Source of the DNA: Amaranthus tricolor
Taxonomy: Eukaryota; Streptophyta; Magnoliopsida; Caryophyllales; Amaranthaceae
Assembly: GCF_026212465.1 (NCBI RefSeq)
Contig: NC_080058.1
Span: 6,821,001 to 6,885,000, forward strand
DNA: 64,000 nt
Direction of reading: 5' to 3'
The position numbers were made by a program, and so were the translations under genes. Below the pieces are notes generated by a model. It made no database searches. It was not told the DNA's origin and worked only from the letters and a program-made list of their open reading frames with translations. Shown one piece after another: positions 51,626 to 63,686 of this stretch (position 1 is its first letter; each line of letters starts with the position of its first letter).

Positions 51626-53242
51626 AATTACACGCCGTTTTGGTGATAGTGCATTGAAAGTTGTTGAAGCATGGGCCGAGTACACAAGACTTTTATTTGG
51701 TCAAGCGTTCGTAAGGCGTAGATGATTGAACATTGGGAACTTTGTCTTGGAGCCACTACAAGAAAATGATTTGGGCGACAATCAAAGTATCCCAAAATAG
51801 ACTAAGTAATAAGTATAACATGATCAAATGTGTTCTTGTCTTTATTACAAATAAATAAGCATAATCCTACACAATAACTTAAAAGTTAGGAGTAATATAA
51901 AAACTTTGACAAGAGTAGACCTAAGCATCATGTCTTGGAAGTAAGTTATTTGGGCAACGTTAAAATAAGTTAACGCCCAAAATTATAGTTTATACAACAT
52001 TATACTTAATGTTCTCCCTAAGATATTTCATAACACTTTTATTTTTTATCGCCCGTTTTAGTGCTTCGACGATCAACCCTCTCAGGCTCTCACTTATCAT
52101 GCTTTGCCCTCTTATTTAGCTCTATGTTTGGACATTATTGTATGTTGTATGATTCTCTCTAAAGCCAATTGACAACTAAGCTTAAGAATATCTTTAACAC
52201 CTGAATTTAGAATTGCGTAAATACAAAATAGTTTTCGAATAGTAGTAATAATAAAAGATTTCTCTTAATATAATTATATCCTGTTGTGCATAAAAATATA
52301 TAATCTACTCTTTATGTCTATTTTGCAATTTTCTTTAATTTTAGTTTGTCTCACAAAAATTATTACATTTTTAATATTAGTTATAATATTTTTTTCTGTT
52401 TATATTCATATATTTAGCTTATTTTTTTAATCTTATCCACATAAGTTTTTCACTTTAGATATTATACCATTTTAAGTTACCCTTTAAAACACTCATATTA
52501 TAGTTGTTACAAATATGGTAGGAGGGAGGTGTTGGGAGGAAAAACCCCATGAAAAAGTTGTGTGTTCACTATGTAATAAGAACGTAACTATTGACCTACC
52601 CTTAAAATAAAAAATAAAAAGTAAAATAAAATTCACCTAGGGTTTGGTATAGTATGATTAAATTTGGTTTTAAAGGACAAAGTTAAATTTCTTTCATAAA
52701 AGGTTCCTAGAAAGCTAAGTCGTCCAATTTCCACTAGGTAATTGATAAACCTAAAAAGATGGACATAACATAAATCAATGGAGTAATATGTACTTTGAGG
52801 AACAACAAAGTGAGAATATTATATAGGTTCATATATTTTGTTGCTTTTGGCTCTTAGTTGCACTAATCAAAAAAAATGTGCACATGATTTTGTGGATAGA
52901 GATGGTATAAAATTGTCCTACAATGTATTGGACGGATGTGGTTAATTCACCCCTTAAACTTTCGTTATTTGTAAAATTATAACTAGTTAATTTTTAATTA
53001 TTGAAAATTTGAAAATTGATTTTGTAACTTTTTTATTGTGAAATAAATTTTTTTTATATATATTTTGGTATGATTTTCTCTTATAAGCATGTATGCACTG
53101 TTCGACAATAAAATACAATATACACAAAATTTAAATTTAATGTCTTTTAACTGAATATATTTATTTTTAGATAAATAAGCAATGTTATCAGAAATACTAA
53201 TGAATACACAACGTTCTTTCTTAAACAAGTTGAAAAAACTAA
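51626..53242. other. AT-rich intergenic DNA
   Basis: No gene recognised. Confidence 0.6.
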
Positions 53243-53244
53243 TA

Positions 53245-53511
53245 CTCTCTCGGTCCCTCCTATTCACTTTAGGAATTCCATTTGACTTTTCACGGATTTT
53301 AAGGAGAGTCAAAAGTGGGACCCTAAGGGTAGGATTATGGGTTTTTAATGTAAGGGAGGAAAATTAGTATGGATAATGGAGGGTATAATTGAAAATAGGA
53401 TAACGCTACTAAGGGCACAAAAGTCAAAAACTCATACCAAAAATAGAAAGGGGACAATTAAAGTGATTTAACCATAAAAAAAATGGGACACATAAGCTGA
53501 ATAGTAGAGAG
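53245..53511. mobile_element. Stowaway-like MITE, family M3
   Basis: TA-flanked; left CTCTCTCGGTCCCTCC..TATTCACTTTAGG and right AAATGGGACACATAAGC..GAATAGTAGAGAG are inverted. Interior has AAAAGTGGGACCCTAAGGG and differs from families M1 and M2. 267 bp. Confidence 0.75.
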
Positions 53512-53906
53512 TATGTGTGATATTCTACGTTGACAATACATTTTGATTTATTTTTCCCTTTTCCCCGTTGATCATCATGGATTGACTAATGGTTGGGAAC
53601 TTTTCCTTCTATCTTGTAAGAGTACCTCCATTCTCACTACCTAATACAATGAAGAATTCCTCTTCTTCTCCTTATCTATCAAAACTTTTTCATTCTTATT
53701 TCATGTTAAAAAAATGTTCCCCATATTATTATTTTAAAGTGTACGACTTACTTGTGAGATAAAAGTCAATTTCATATTCTCAACAAAGTAACTAGTAATA
53801 CTTAATCAAAATTTGAAATTAAATCTTATTTCAATTGAAAAGTAAATGTAATTTTTTCAAAAAAGATTATAAATTTAATTATCTCCTAATTTTCTCTTGT
53901 TTTGTA

Positions 53907-54168
53907 CTTCCTTCGTTCTCTAATGTTCTTCCTATTTGAAATATTTCTTCTTAAGGAGAGAGAAATTTGATTAATTTTTTGACACATATTTAGAAGATAA
54001 TATATATATCTATGTGAGATCTCGTTAGATTAGTCTTAATGTATACTTTTTTATTTTGTATTTTTTATAATTTTTTATTATGTATTTAGAGATATCGAGG
54101 TTTAAAATTTACTTTAAAAGTTGTGCAAAACGTAAACAAGAAGAAAAAAAGAAACGGAGAAAATGGAG
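53907..54168. mobile_element. Stowaway-like MITE, family M1, inverted orientation
   Basis: TA-flanked; ends TTCCTTCGTTCTC and ACGGAGAAAATGGAG. The interior phrases CTATGTGAGATCTCGTTAGA and TATTTAGAGATATCGAGG are reverse complements of those in the copy at 28579. Confidence 0.75.
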
Positions 54169-54170
54169 TA

Positions 54171-55055
54171 AAATAAATACACTTTGATATAGGAACTTAG
54201 GAAGCAACCCATGTTAAATCGATAGAATTAGAAAGAGTATTAATTGTAGGGCTTTATGAAAGCAAGGAAGACTTATTGAGAAGACATTACTAATTTACAT
54301 TGTTATAGGTGTCTAATTTAAATTGGCCCAATTTTAATATGAACAAAGAGACATAATCACATGCATAGCTAATAAGTGTTTGTTAAATCACAACTTAAGT
54401 ATAATTAAATCTTTTGTCTTGTCAAAGTTACAAAGTGATAAAAGATGATGACCAAAAAAGTTTCATTGTCATGTCTTTGCTTTCTCTATGTGGAAACTTC
54501 ATATATCAATTACAATCATTGGTTAGACTATATTTTTACTATTCTTTTACCACTTGTTTTACTCACTTTTGCCCCACTTCACCTTCTAATTTCCATGCTA
54601 TTGATATGATAAGATTTTTTCTAGATTTTTTTTACCTCTTTTAATCAATAGTTGATGTCAACTTCTATTGTGTATGTCCCTTTGAAGTTGTAACAAGTAG
54701 GAACTTAGACATAAAGATTAAGAATTGTTTGCCACAAGGGTGAATTCTAAGATTTAAAAAATAAAATTGTGCAACTTAATTAAATATGTATGAAAATGTA
54801 TTTCGGAGAAATATTTAGGGAAAGCTTGTACTAGGAGTAAATATTTATTCGGGAAATAAAACTCATACTAAGAAAATAAGGTTATTAGAGTGAAAAATTA
54901 AGAGAACATTAATGTTGTCGAAGATAAGAAATAGAAGTTCGTCTAAAAAAAAGGTAAGAAATAAAAGTAGTTATTAAGTGATGGAGAAGAAGAAAATAGA
55001 AGAATTAGTCCCTCATTTTGATTAGTGTAAATATTTATTCTATTGGAATAAAGGG
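54171..55055. other. AT-rich intergenic DNA
   Basis: No gene recognised; the 76-codon ORF at 54414 lacks any domain. Confidence 0.6.
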
Positions 55056-55060
55056 GAAAA

Positions 55061-55415
55061 TGTTAGAGTATATAACATATCTTGGGGCCTCAACCATTAT
55101 AAAACAACGACATCCAACCGACTCCAGATGACCGGATCATCAGATTTGGCCTTTTCGTATGCAGCCACAGCCTTCTCCTCCGTGGGTGGAATCAAATGAT
55201 CATAAAGATCATGCACCCTGACTTGATTTGTAAATAAAGTAGCCCAAGAATGATACATACTTTGCTCATTGTCTAATGTCACAGGATTGATATTGGTGAT
55301 GGTGAGAGCGGTATGAAACTTAGACGAATCAGCCATGGAAGAGTGTGAGATGAAAGAAGATCAGACTTTTAAACAATCCTTTTCTTCAACCCAAGATATG
55401 CTATATACTCTAACA
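55061..55415. mobile_element. Chimeric 355-bp element: inverted LTR termini around a copia gag start
   Basis: The left end reads TGTTAGAGTATATAACATAT on the plus strand. The right end reads TGTTAGAGTATATAGCATAT on the minus strand, and both continue into CTTGGG: 25 of 26 bases match in inverted orientation. Perfect 5-bp duplications GAAAA flank it (55056-55060 and 55416-55420). The left terminus matches the TRIM LTR start, including GGGGCCTCAACC. Between the ends lies a short leader and the beginning of a copia gag on the minus strand. Ordinary LTR elements have direct, not inverted, repeats, so this copy is structurally abnormal yet seems to have been integrated as a unit. Confidence 0.8.
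55097..55336 (-). pseudogene. Copia gag N-terminal fragment
   Basis: Begins MADSSKFHTALTITNI and continues through TLDNEQSMYHSWATLFTNQV and IPPTEEKAVAAYEKAKSDDP to WSRLDVVVL. This is the start of the gag polyprotein of Ale/Retrofit-like Ty1/copia elements (UBN2-type gag). It stops after 79 codons where sequence passes into the inverted LTR end. The frame is intact with its own ATG, so the piece could encode a short peptide, but function is unlikely. Confidence 0.88.
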
Positions 55416-55420
55416 GAAAA

Positions 55421-56990
55421 TATTTCCCTCCTTCTCCCACAAAATAAGAGTAATCATCTATTTTTTCCATCATCTTCCTTATATCATTAAACTCTTTATC
55501 CTTCATTTCTCCTTTTAAATTCATATTTATTTACCTTTATTTATGTTATTTAACTTTTATTTTCCTTTAAATATTTAACTTCAATAAATTTTAACTCTAT
55601 ATCAATAAGTAAAGTATAACATAGAATATAAATGTACAAATAAATCAAAACAAATGTAAAAACTCCACTAACTCCTTATAAAATACAATGGAAGATCTTG
55701 ACTCTCACTAACACACTAGCTAGGTTGTTTAATCATCTACGCTTAAAAGATCAATTTACATATCTACATCAGAAAAACTATAATATTTTTCTACCAAAAA
55801 ACCTTAATAGACCTTTATAAGTGGGATTATAATTTTTTTGTCAATAATCTTTTCAAGCTCGATCAAGAATATCGATTTGATTTCAAATAAATAAGATACT
55901 AACTCCTATTTGATTTGAATGTCATAAACCAAAAAAAATTTGACTCGAAAAATAAAATGACAAAAAAAAAATAAATTGAAATTCCAATAAACAAGTTAAG
56001 AGGTAATTTTAGTATCTAGACGGTAACTATTATTATTAATTAATTTTAACAAAAATTACTCTTGTGTAAGATAATCTTTCAGTGAAACAATCTCAAAACA
56101 AGAAGCTCAAGCTCTTATGCTAATAATTTTTATTAATTGAGTTATTTAAATCACGAGTAAGACACGTCTTAATAAGTCACACAGTGAGACCGTCTTATAC
56201 TAAATTTTGTTTGATGTTTTAGCATGCAACCGCGTGCTACTCATTGAATCGCCCCATGGTGTTGGGTAAGGGCGGATATAGTTAGTTGTATCGGGTTGTA
56301 TATGCAATTTAATAGAGTGCGGATGGGTTGAAACTTGAAAATAAAGAAGAAATGCATAAATGTAAATTAATAAAACAGTAGGACATTTTCACATTTCTTT
56401 GAAAGAACATACGTCAAAGACAAAGTAAAATAAAAATAATTAAAAAAATAAATATTTTAAATTGACACATAAATTAGTTAAAACTTAAAGGCTATTGTCT
56501 TAAAGAATAAAGGAATTAATACTGAATATAGAAAGGTTAACTAATGCCATAAAAAAATTTTGAATAGATCATTTACGCTCTTAAAATAAGCAAAAAATAT
56601 ATATGTAGAAAGTAAATAAATCTAAATTGATGCAGAAAAATTCTCAAGATTAATTTTCTAATAATATATTGATTGCAATTGGTGTAGCAAATTAGAGAGA
56701 CATAATTTGATTACTAGGTTAAAAATTCTTAGTTAAAAATAGGTGAAAAGATCATCTTATGGTAATAAAATAAATACAATTTTCGTTAGTGTATTTTTCT
56801 CATAGAAAATATAATTAAGGTATAGAATTGTATTGTTGTGAATGAGCTATGGCAACGGTGAAGAAACAATAACAAAAGAAATGTAAAGACAAACACTAAA
56901 AACAGAGCACAACAATGGAAGAAGCAAAACACACAATATATGAGGTATCTATGGATACCTCCCCCTCAAAATAAGCTTCAAATCATTAAT
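55421..56990. other. AT-rich intergenic DNA
   Basis: 56160-56210 carries a GTGAGACCGTCTTA phrase and 56230-56335 a GC-richer GGGTTG/GGCGGAT stretch typical of a decayed hAT end. No bounded element or gene. Confidence 0.5.
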
Positions 56991-56999
56991 ATAATCAAC

Positions 57000-57660
57000 A
57001 ATACATTAATGACTCACCTTTCCGATCCTTAAGAACACTCTCTCAAGATAAAGATTAAACCTTTAACTCAATCTCACACAAACATGCATAAACAAAGATG
57101 AAGAACTCTTATGGTGTGAACCCTAACTTTCAATCTTGTATATGCCTCTCCTCAACCCTAATGTTGCTCTAAGACTTCTTATATAGTCATACAACATATT
57201 ACAGAATCCTAGGACAAATGGCTAAAAGCCCACAAAACTTCCCACATAAAACAAAAACTGACATGTTTCTCAAACTGAGGCTCGCTCGACCAAGCAGATC
57301 TTGCTCGACCAGCCGAGCTACACTTCAGAACCTTCTGTCTCCCCTAATGAACCTGCTCGACCGAGCCACCTTTGCTCAACCAATCAAGCAGGCTTCAGCA
57401 CCCTATGAACTTCGAGCCATCAGTTGCTATGCTTAGGCATTTCTTCACTTGTGCCTTGTCTTCACCAAGCCACACCAACTCATCATCATTCATCACTTCA
57501 TTTAATGACCCAAAGCATATGCTTCCATAACCCATAACACTCTCATCTTCACTCTCAAGAGTGCAAGATAGAGCATGTGCAACCAAATGATCAAACCCAT
57601 CACCAATCTCATGTGATTTGGCTCTTAACTCAACATAGTAAGTGTTATTTATGAGTATCA
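57000..57660 (-). mobile_element. Probable LTR-like remnant with CTCGACC(G/A)AGC repeats
   Basis: 57280-57400 has several GCTCGACC(G/A)AGC-type motifs like those at 50130-50285, in a similar setting (phrases such as ACTTCAGA..CTTCTG are shared). 57395-57661 is open on the minus strand but shows no known domain. Boundaries are unknown. Confidence 0.35.
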
Positions 57661-58642
57661 ATCAACAAAATCAATTTATAATCTTTTCAATGTAACGTCC
57701 AATTTGAAGTATTAAACATTCTCGTGTTCTTGCCTTAGCTTTTAAATTTACATCTGCTACGAATACTCAAAGTATGTGCAACATCTAGATGCGTACAAAA
57801 ACAAACTCATGCATTTAGCCTCATCGTCAGTGCATGCATGTCAATAAAACCCGGCCCGTTTAGAAGAAAAATTCATGTTGAACGAATAAGAACATTATCC
57901 AAATAATTTTCCTAAAAAACAATTCTAATCATCTTCTTTGATGGTATCTCTAAATATCCTTTCCAAAATGTACTAATGCTTTTACATCATTTTCTAGGAA
58001 TATGCCATCAACATATAAAACCAGATCAACTAAGAGCCGAATGTACTCAAGTGCTCCTCAAATTTCTCCAATCTCCTCCAATCATTTTCCATATTTTTTA
58101 CAATGTCAGGAAAACTTACATTAGAATAATTGACATCCTACATAATTTAGGTATCAATATTATCAAAACTGTCAAGTGAAGAGGACTTAACAATCATTGT
58201 ACAAACTCCATTGCATTGATGTATTGTTTTTATGAATAAAAAGAGTACACAAAGTGTAATGTTGATCATAGTCAAATCCTTTTCATGTTAGTTGAGAATT
58301 ACATCTTTTTCTGTTTATGTACTAAGAAAAGAAAGCAACAAGATGCATTTTATAAGAAGCTAAAATTCTTGTCTTTTCGTCACCCTTTTTATCATGTGAA
58401 ACCATGAAAATTAACAGTTTGTGGGAGAGAATTTTTCTTTATAAATCATCATTCCATTGATAGTGATACATGAATTCCCCGTCTTTTCATTAGAGTTTAC
58501 CTCAATATTTTTATTTTTATAACTCGTCCAGTAACTAATTTAATTAAAAGTTTTACTCTTTTAAGCTTGTGTTTTCAAATGTAAGCTTGTGGGTTTAGCT
58601 ACACTCAATCTTTTTCGTTGTATGAATCTTTCTTTCTGAAGG
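57661..58642. other. Intergenic DNA
   Basis: No gene recognised. Confidence 0.55.
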
Positions 58643-58763
58643 TCTTTTTTGAGTCGTGAGACTCTTTGACCGTATCCTCTTTTATGGGTATTGGTTGTCT
58701 TCTTTCTCTCTAAATCCTTATTATAGTTTCTATGAGTAAGATATATGGGTACGATGATGATGA
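58643..58763 (+). mobile_element. RTE LINE 3'-tail copy
   Basis: TTTTTTGAGTCGTGAGACTC, CCTCTTTTATGGGTATTGG, TAGTTTCTATGAGTAAG and a final GATGATGATGA, in the order seen at 17690-17826. No coding part. Confidence 0.65.
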
Positions 58764-59657
58764 CTCTTCTTACACGTGAGTCTTTTTTATGCTAGAAGTG
58801 CATATACAACACGTGTCTTCTCAATAACTGATGCTAAATATTTCATTTGAAATGAAGGGTAAATGAAATTCAAACTCTTAACCTTCTATCATATTATCTC
58901 TGTTACCATATAATCAAGTAGCTAACTTAACAAAAAAACTAAACACATGATTGAAATCCTATGGTATATATATACGTCATACTCTTATTAGTTTTGCTAC
59001 ATTTTTGTAAGCCCTCATATTATCGAATCTCAGTTATGTTTCTATTCGATGTGCCAACGTACAAACTTGTTATTGACTATGTATATATATTGGTATAGAT
59101 ATATAGATACATCTTATTCATAGTATTGTTACTCTTCCGTTAATCTTTAACGAATGGGCTTAACCTGCACATAACTTAAAAATTTATTAGAATATTCTCT
59201 CATTTTTAAGTTGGATGTGCCGTCTAACATGAACCATCATACAACCCAAAAAATAGAAATTAATGATTGGATCACTTTCAAATTCCCAATAGTTCAACTT
59301 AAAACACGAATTAACAAATAAATATTACAAATTATAAAAATTAATCAATCCTAAGAACCTTGGTCATGGTTGTTCCTATCCTAAATAAATAACGTAGGCA
59401 TTTGTTAGGATTTAGAGCTAGAACGGAGGCAAATATTTCAACTTAGCAGTATTATCACGTCGGACGTAAAATAGCGTTTGTAAACTTTTGGCTTTAGTTT
59501 AACCCAATACCTTAAATCACATTGCATTTTATTTTAGTTATCGATTAAGAAGTATATAACACTTCTACATTTATAATGATTATATATATATAAGGGTTTG
59601 TCTCTACTGTTTTGTCAAATACTCATTAAAAATCAGAATCAACCCTAAATAAAAAGG
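58764..59657. other. AT-rich intergenic DNA
   Basis: No gene recognised. Confidence 0.6.
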
Positions 59658-59665
59658 ACTTTTTC

Positions 59666-60210
59666 TAGGGTTGGCAAAAGTCGATCCGACCTGCTAATCT
59701 GACCTGAACCTAACCCGAAATAAGTGGGTTTGGGTGAGACTTTTGACCCAATTAATTAAATGGGTCGACTTGACCTGATCTGTTTATTAAATGGGTTAGG
59801 TTCAGGTTAAAATTTTTAACCTTAAAAAAACCTATACAACTCATTTAATCAAATGTGTTAATTTCAAGTTAAATCAATAAGTATAAGCTAAACTTAGTTC
59901 ATTTAATATTTTCTTATTTTTCATAGTAAATACAAAATAAACAACAAAAAAAACATAAAGTTAAAATTAATGCCTAAAAAATTAGATTTAATCAATGTTA
60001 AAAACCTTAAAACAAAAACAAAAAAATTATAAACTGGTTAAGTGAGTCGAATTTAGGTCAACTTGATCTGTTGCAAGTCGGGTCAAAGTTGTGATTTTCG
60101 ACCCAATTAACTAAATGGGTTGGGTTTGGGTTAAGGGTTTTTTGACCTGTTTATATATGACTTGAACCCTAACCCGAATCCGACCCAACCTGATCTGTTT
60201 GATAGGCCTA
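59666..60210 (+). mobile_element. hAT-like non-autonomous element (545 bp)
   Basis: Ends TAGGGTTGGCAAAAG and, inverted, TAGGCCTATCAAACAG. Flanks ACTTTTTC (59658-59665) and ATTTTTTC (60211-60218) match at 7 of 8, the hAT target-duplication length. The subterminal regions are rich in GACC/GGGTC motifs and the interior is AT-rich and non-coding. A direct relative starts at 63687. Confidence 0.7.
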
Positions 60211-60218
60211 ATTTTTTC

Positions 60219-60892
60219 CTTTCATTTTCCTAGGACCCATAAAATATAAGAACAAAACATTGACTTGTTGGTTCAACTTTTTGTCCAATATATTTAAGAA
60301 GAATAAACTGATCAGGTTGAATCGATTAGTTTAATTATTTGGGTCTCAATCTAAACTCACATATCTCGAATTAGATTCAGATCAAGTTAATAAATCGAAT
60401 TAGCTTTTATTAAATTTAATTTTTTAGCTTTATTAAACCACTAATATAAATTTTAAAAAATGAAAAGTACTTTAATTAAGGGAAAAAGCCATACCTCTCA
60501 GCTTAAGAAGTTGGGCTTTTTATTGCCCCATCTTGTGTAGAGGATATATAATTGCAAAGGCAAAAGCAAGTATGAAAAGCTAAAGTAAAGATTAGAAGTT
60601 TCGTTTAAAGTCAAAACAACAACAATTCCAAAAGGTTAAAATAAAAATAAATTACAGTCTACAAATTTACTTTTTAACTGTCATCGATTGCAGAATCTTT
60701 TGTCTGCTTGAAAAATTATGTACTTGTCTCCCTAATTACTATGCTACATATTGATACCCCTTCTACAATAGTTCTGGATAACTGCTTTTGGTACTGTTCA
60801 TAATTTAAGCTATTTTGATATATTGTGACTATAGTTAGTTTTTTGAAATATCGTTTTTTAAGAGATGTCTTGTAAACTCAGTTTCTTAAAGA
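60219..60892. other. AT-rich intergenic DNA
   Basis: No gene recognised. Confidence 0.6.
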
Positions 60893-61024
60893 TTAATGTC
60901 TATTTATCGTATTTTTAATGCCTACTTATAGTATCCTTAATGCTTACTTACTATATCCTTAATGCCTACTCATAATATTTTAAATGTCTACTTGCATCAT
61001 TCTTAATGTCTACTTATAATATTT
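60893..61024. repeat. Six tandem units of 22 bp
   Basis: Six contiguous 22-bp units of the form TTAATG(C/T)CTACTTATA..TAT(C/T)(C/T), total 132 bp, with scattered substitutions. Flanked by AAGAGATGTCTTG on the left and GAGACCATCTCTC on the right, which are roughly inverted and suggest the array is the core of a non-autonomous element. Confidence 0.9.
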
Positions 61025-61447
61025 AAAAAAATTTATAATGATCTGGTCCAATTAAAGATGGGTTTTTAAAGAGACCATCTCTCATAAAAATTTGAGTTGT
61101 GACTAATGTTCAAGAAAAAATATAGTTAAGTGATTGAAATATTATTTAAATTGCTTAATTGTTAATTTTTATGATATTAAATTTTTAAAATCTTTAGTAC
61201 TGAATAACTCACAATATAAATGATTAAAATAGGCATTGAATTGAATTGTATAATAAAGTGTAATTTAGCAATTTTAATTGAACGGAATGATTTTTATTTT
61301 TTTTTGGAAAATTATTACTTTTTCTTTCATGTTTTTCTTCCTACTACAGAGTCTTACGCAAAATTTAAGGAATTGGTGTATTTGTGATAAAATGACAATT
61401 AAGGCAAAAATGACATTTACAAAGTTTTTTTTTCCAAAATAGTTAAT
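61025..61447. other. AT-rich intergenic DNA
   Basis: No gene recognised. Confidence 0.6.
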
Positions 61448-61455
61448 GCAACAAG

Positions 61456-62289
61456 TAGAGGTGTTCATTCGGGTAATCGGGTTGGTTTCAGACGGGTATT
61501 ATTCGATTTGTTTGTATTTCGGAGGCGTGTTGCGACGGGTCATACTCGGGTCGAGTCGGTTAGTCACGGTTCGGTCGAAAATCGGTTATTCGAGTTATCG
61601 GGTTAGCATCAATTCGGTGTCGTTTGAAGGTCGTGTCGAGTTTCAATCGGTATCGGGTTGTCATCGGTTAATAATTGGTTCAGTTTTACCGGGTACAGAT
61701 CGGGTTCGGGTATTTTTCAAGTAAAATTCAGCTACGAATTGAGAATTACTAATTACTATTGATCGAGTCAGTATCAGATTAAGTTGTTAGTCATTTTTTA
61801 ATTGATGATAAGGTTCCTTTACTTAAAGAAAAATAGTAAAAATGCAAATCAATTGTGATCATTATTATTGTTACTTTTACTTTTTTGACCGGAAATTAAA
61901 ATTATAAAGTTCTATCAATTTTCATATAATTCGATTAAAAGTAGTTAAATAAACATTGACCATTGATTATTAACTCTAAATATATGAAACCATATATTTA
62001 TAAAATTTATTTTATTAAAATATTTATGACTTAATTAGAATAACTAATAAGATGATTGAATATGAGTCAATCATACTTCTATGTAAAAAATTGGGTAATC
62101 TCGATTAACAGTTACGTGTCGGTTAGAAAAATCGATTACAGCTCGAGTTCAGTTTTTCCATTTTTGGTTGTCAACCGGTTCGGGTATAGCTTCGGGTCGG
62201 ATAATGTCGGTTCAATAAACCTAAAAAGGAACACATTTTCGAGTTGGTTTACTTTCAGTTTCGAATCGGATCACTTTTAAACAGCTCTA
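61456..62289 (+). mobile_element. hAT-like non-autonomous element (834 bp)
   Basis: Ends TAGAGGTGTTCA and, inverted, TAGAGCTGTTTA. Flanks GCAACAAG (61448-61455) and GTAACAAG (62290-62297) match at 7 of 8, as for hAT insertions. Both subterminal regions carry many CGGGT/GGTTCGG motifs; the middle (61720-62080) is AT-rich. The two plus-strand ORFs are by-products of the motif repeats, and no transposase is encoded. Confidence 0.8.
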
Positions 62290-62297
62290 GTAACAAG

Positions 62298-63686
62298 TAA
62301 TATAAAATGAAAAAGAAAAATATAACAAGTATATGTTCTATTATACTTGCTAAATTACATGGTCTAGCATTCTCTTACAAAAAAAATCAGTGATTTTAGA
62401 TGTATACAATGTGCTCGAACACATAGAGATCTTTTAATTATTTAAAAAGTTTACTATTTAGTTTACACCACTTTTTCTTTTAAATTAATTATTTTGTTTA
62501 GGATTCAATGTTGCAAAAAGATTTATTAAACATGGCATATATGTCTCTTAAAAATGAAGTTACTCTTATAAGAGATTGTCTTTTTAATGAGAAAAATTTT
62601 AAATAAAGAGCTCATATTCTCATAATTTGTACAAGTTACATTATTTAACCAGTAAACATATAAAATATGTGTCACGGTAAAACTGCTCTCATCAGACATT
62701 TGTTAGAAAATAAAATCATCTTTTGCATATTCATAATTATATAAGCGTCATTTTCTTTTGATCAAAACCGACTTGAAATAGTGTGTCAAAATATGTTATA
62801 ATAATGTTTTCCACTTGATTAAAAAGATTTAAGAATCCCACTAATCGTTGGGTTAATTCTAAAAATGACAAAAGGTTTATCACATCATTGCAATTCAAAA
62901 AGTTTAATTGTGACTAATCGTATCATAATTGACGATTAAGGAATTAATGGGCCAATAACAATCTTTTTTAATAATTAAGCATTAATAAAACTGCTTCAAC
63001 AATTTCCTTTTTACTGTTCTTTTCAATTTTTACCTCACTCCCCCTTAGGAAACATCTAACTTAAAGTCTATGATAATTATATTTGTTACGTCATTAAATT
63101 TAAATCAGTTAAAAAGTTTCTTTTTATGGGTATTACCGACATAAAATTAAGTAAACATCATATATAAAATTAAGCTGCTATACTATTATTATATTGATTA
63201 TTATATTTTAATGGAAAATTTTAAAGTTAGCAATAATAACGTATTTTTGTATCACTATTTAAAATTTAAAAATCATATTTTCATATTCGTATAAATAATA
63301 AAAAATACTTAAGTTATATGAGTTTCTATATTATTATTCTATATAATATTTTATAAAGTATCTATTAAGTAAAACCGTATCTTTTGAAAATTTGTCTAAG
63401 TTGCCAATTTTATTGGGTTTGAATTGAGGATTTATAGAACAGGCCCGTAGCCCATAGTCAACCCACCAACTTATTGGGCGTGCATCTTTCTAAGCATCAA
63501 CGAAGCTAAAAGGGCCCATTTAATGAGTGGCCTAGTGGGTTTACAAATTAAGGACATCGGCTTGAATTAAGGATTGTGGAACATGCCTGTAATTTTTGTA
63601 TGGAATGCTTACTCTTTAGGGAACTAGCTATCTCACAAATGTCTTATAGCTTTAATTGACTATTTTTTCTTTTACTCTGTCTTTAT
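62298..63686. other. AT-rich intergenic DNA
   Basis: Near the right, a ~32-bp phrase (TTGAATTGAGGATTTATAGA..CCCGTAG and TTGAATTAAGGATTGTGGA..GCCTGTAA) recurs directly at about 63419 and 63562, around a GC-richer spacer. No gene recognised. Confidence 0.5.

Noticed and set aside
60893..61024. Possible CRISPR-like array
   Set aside because: The 22-bp units are contiguous with no spacers, and the genome is a plant nuclear genome.
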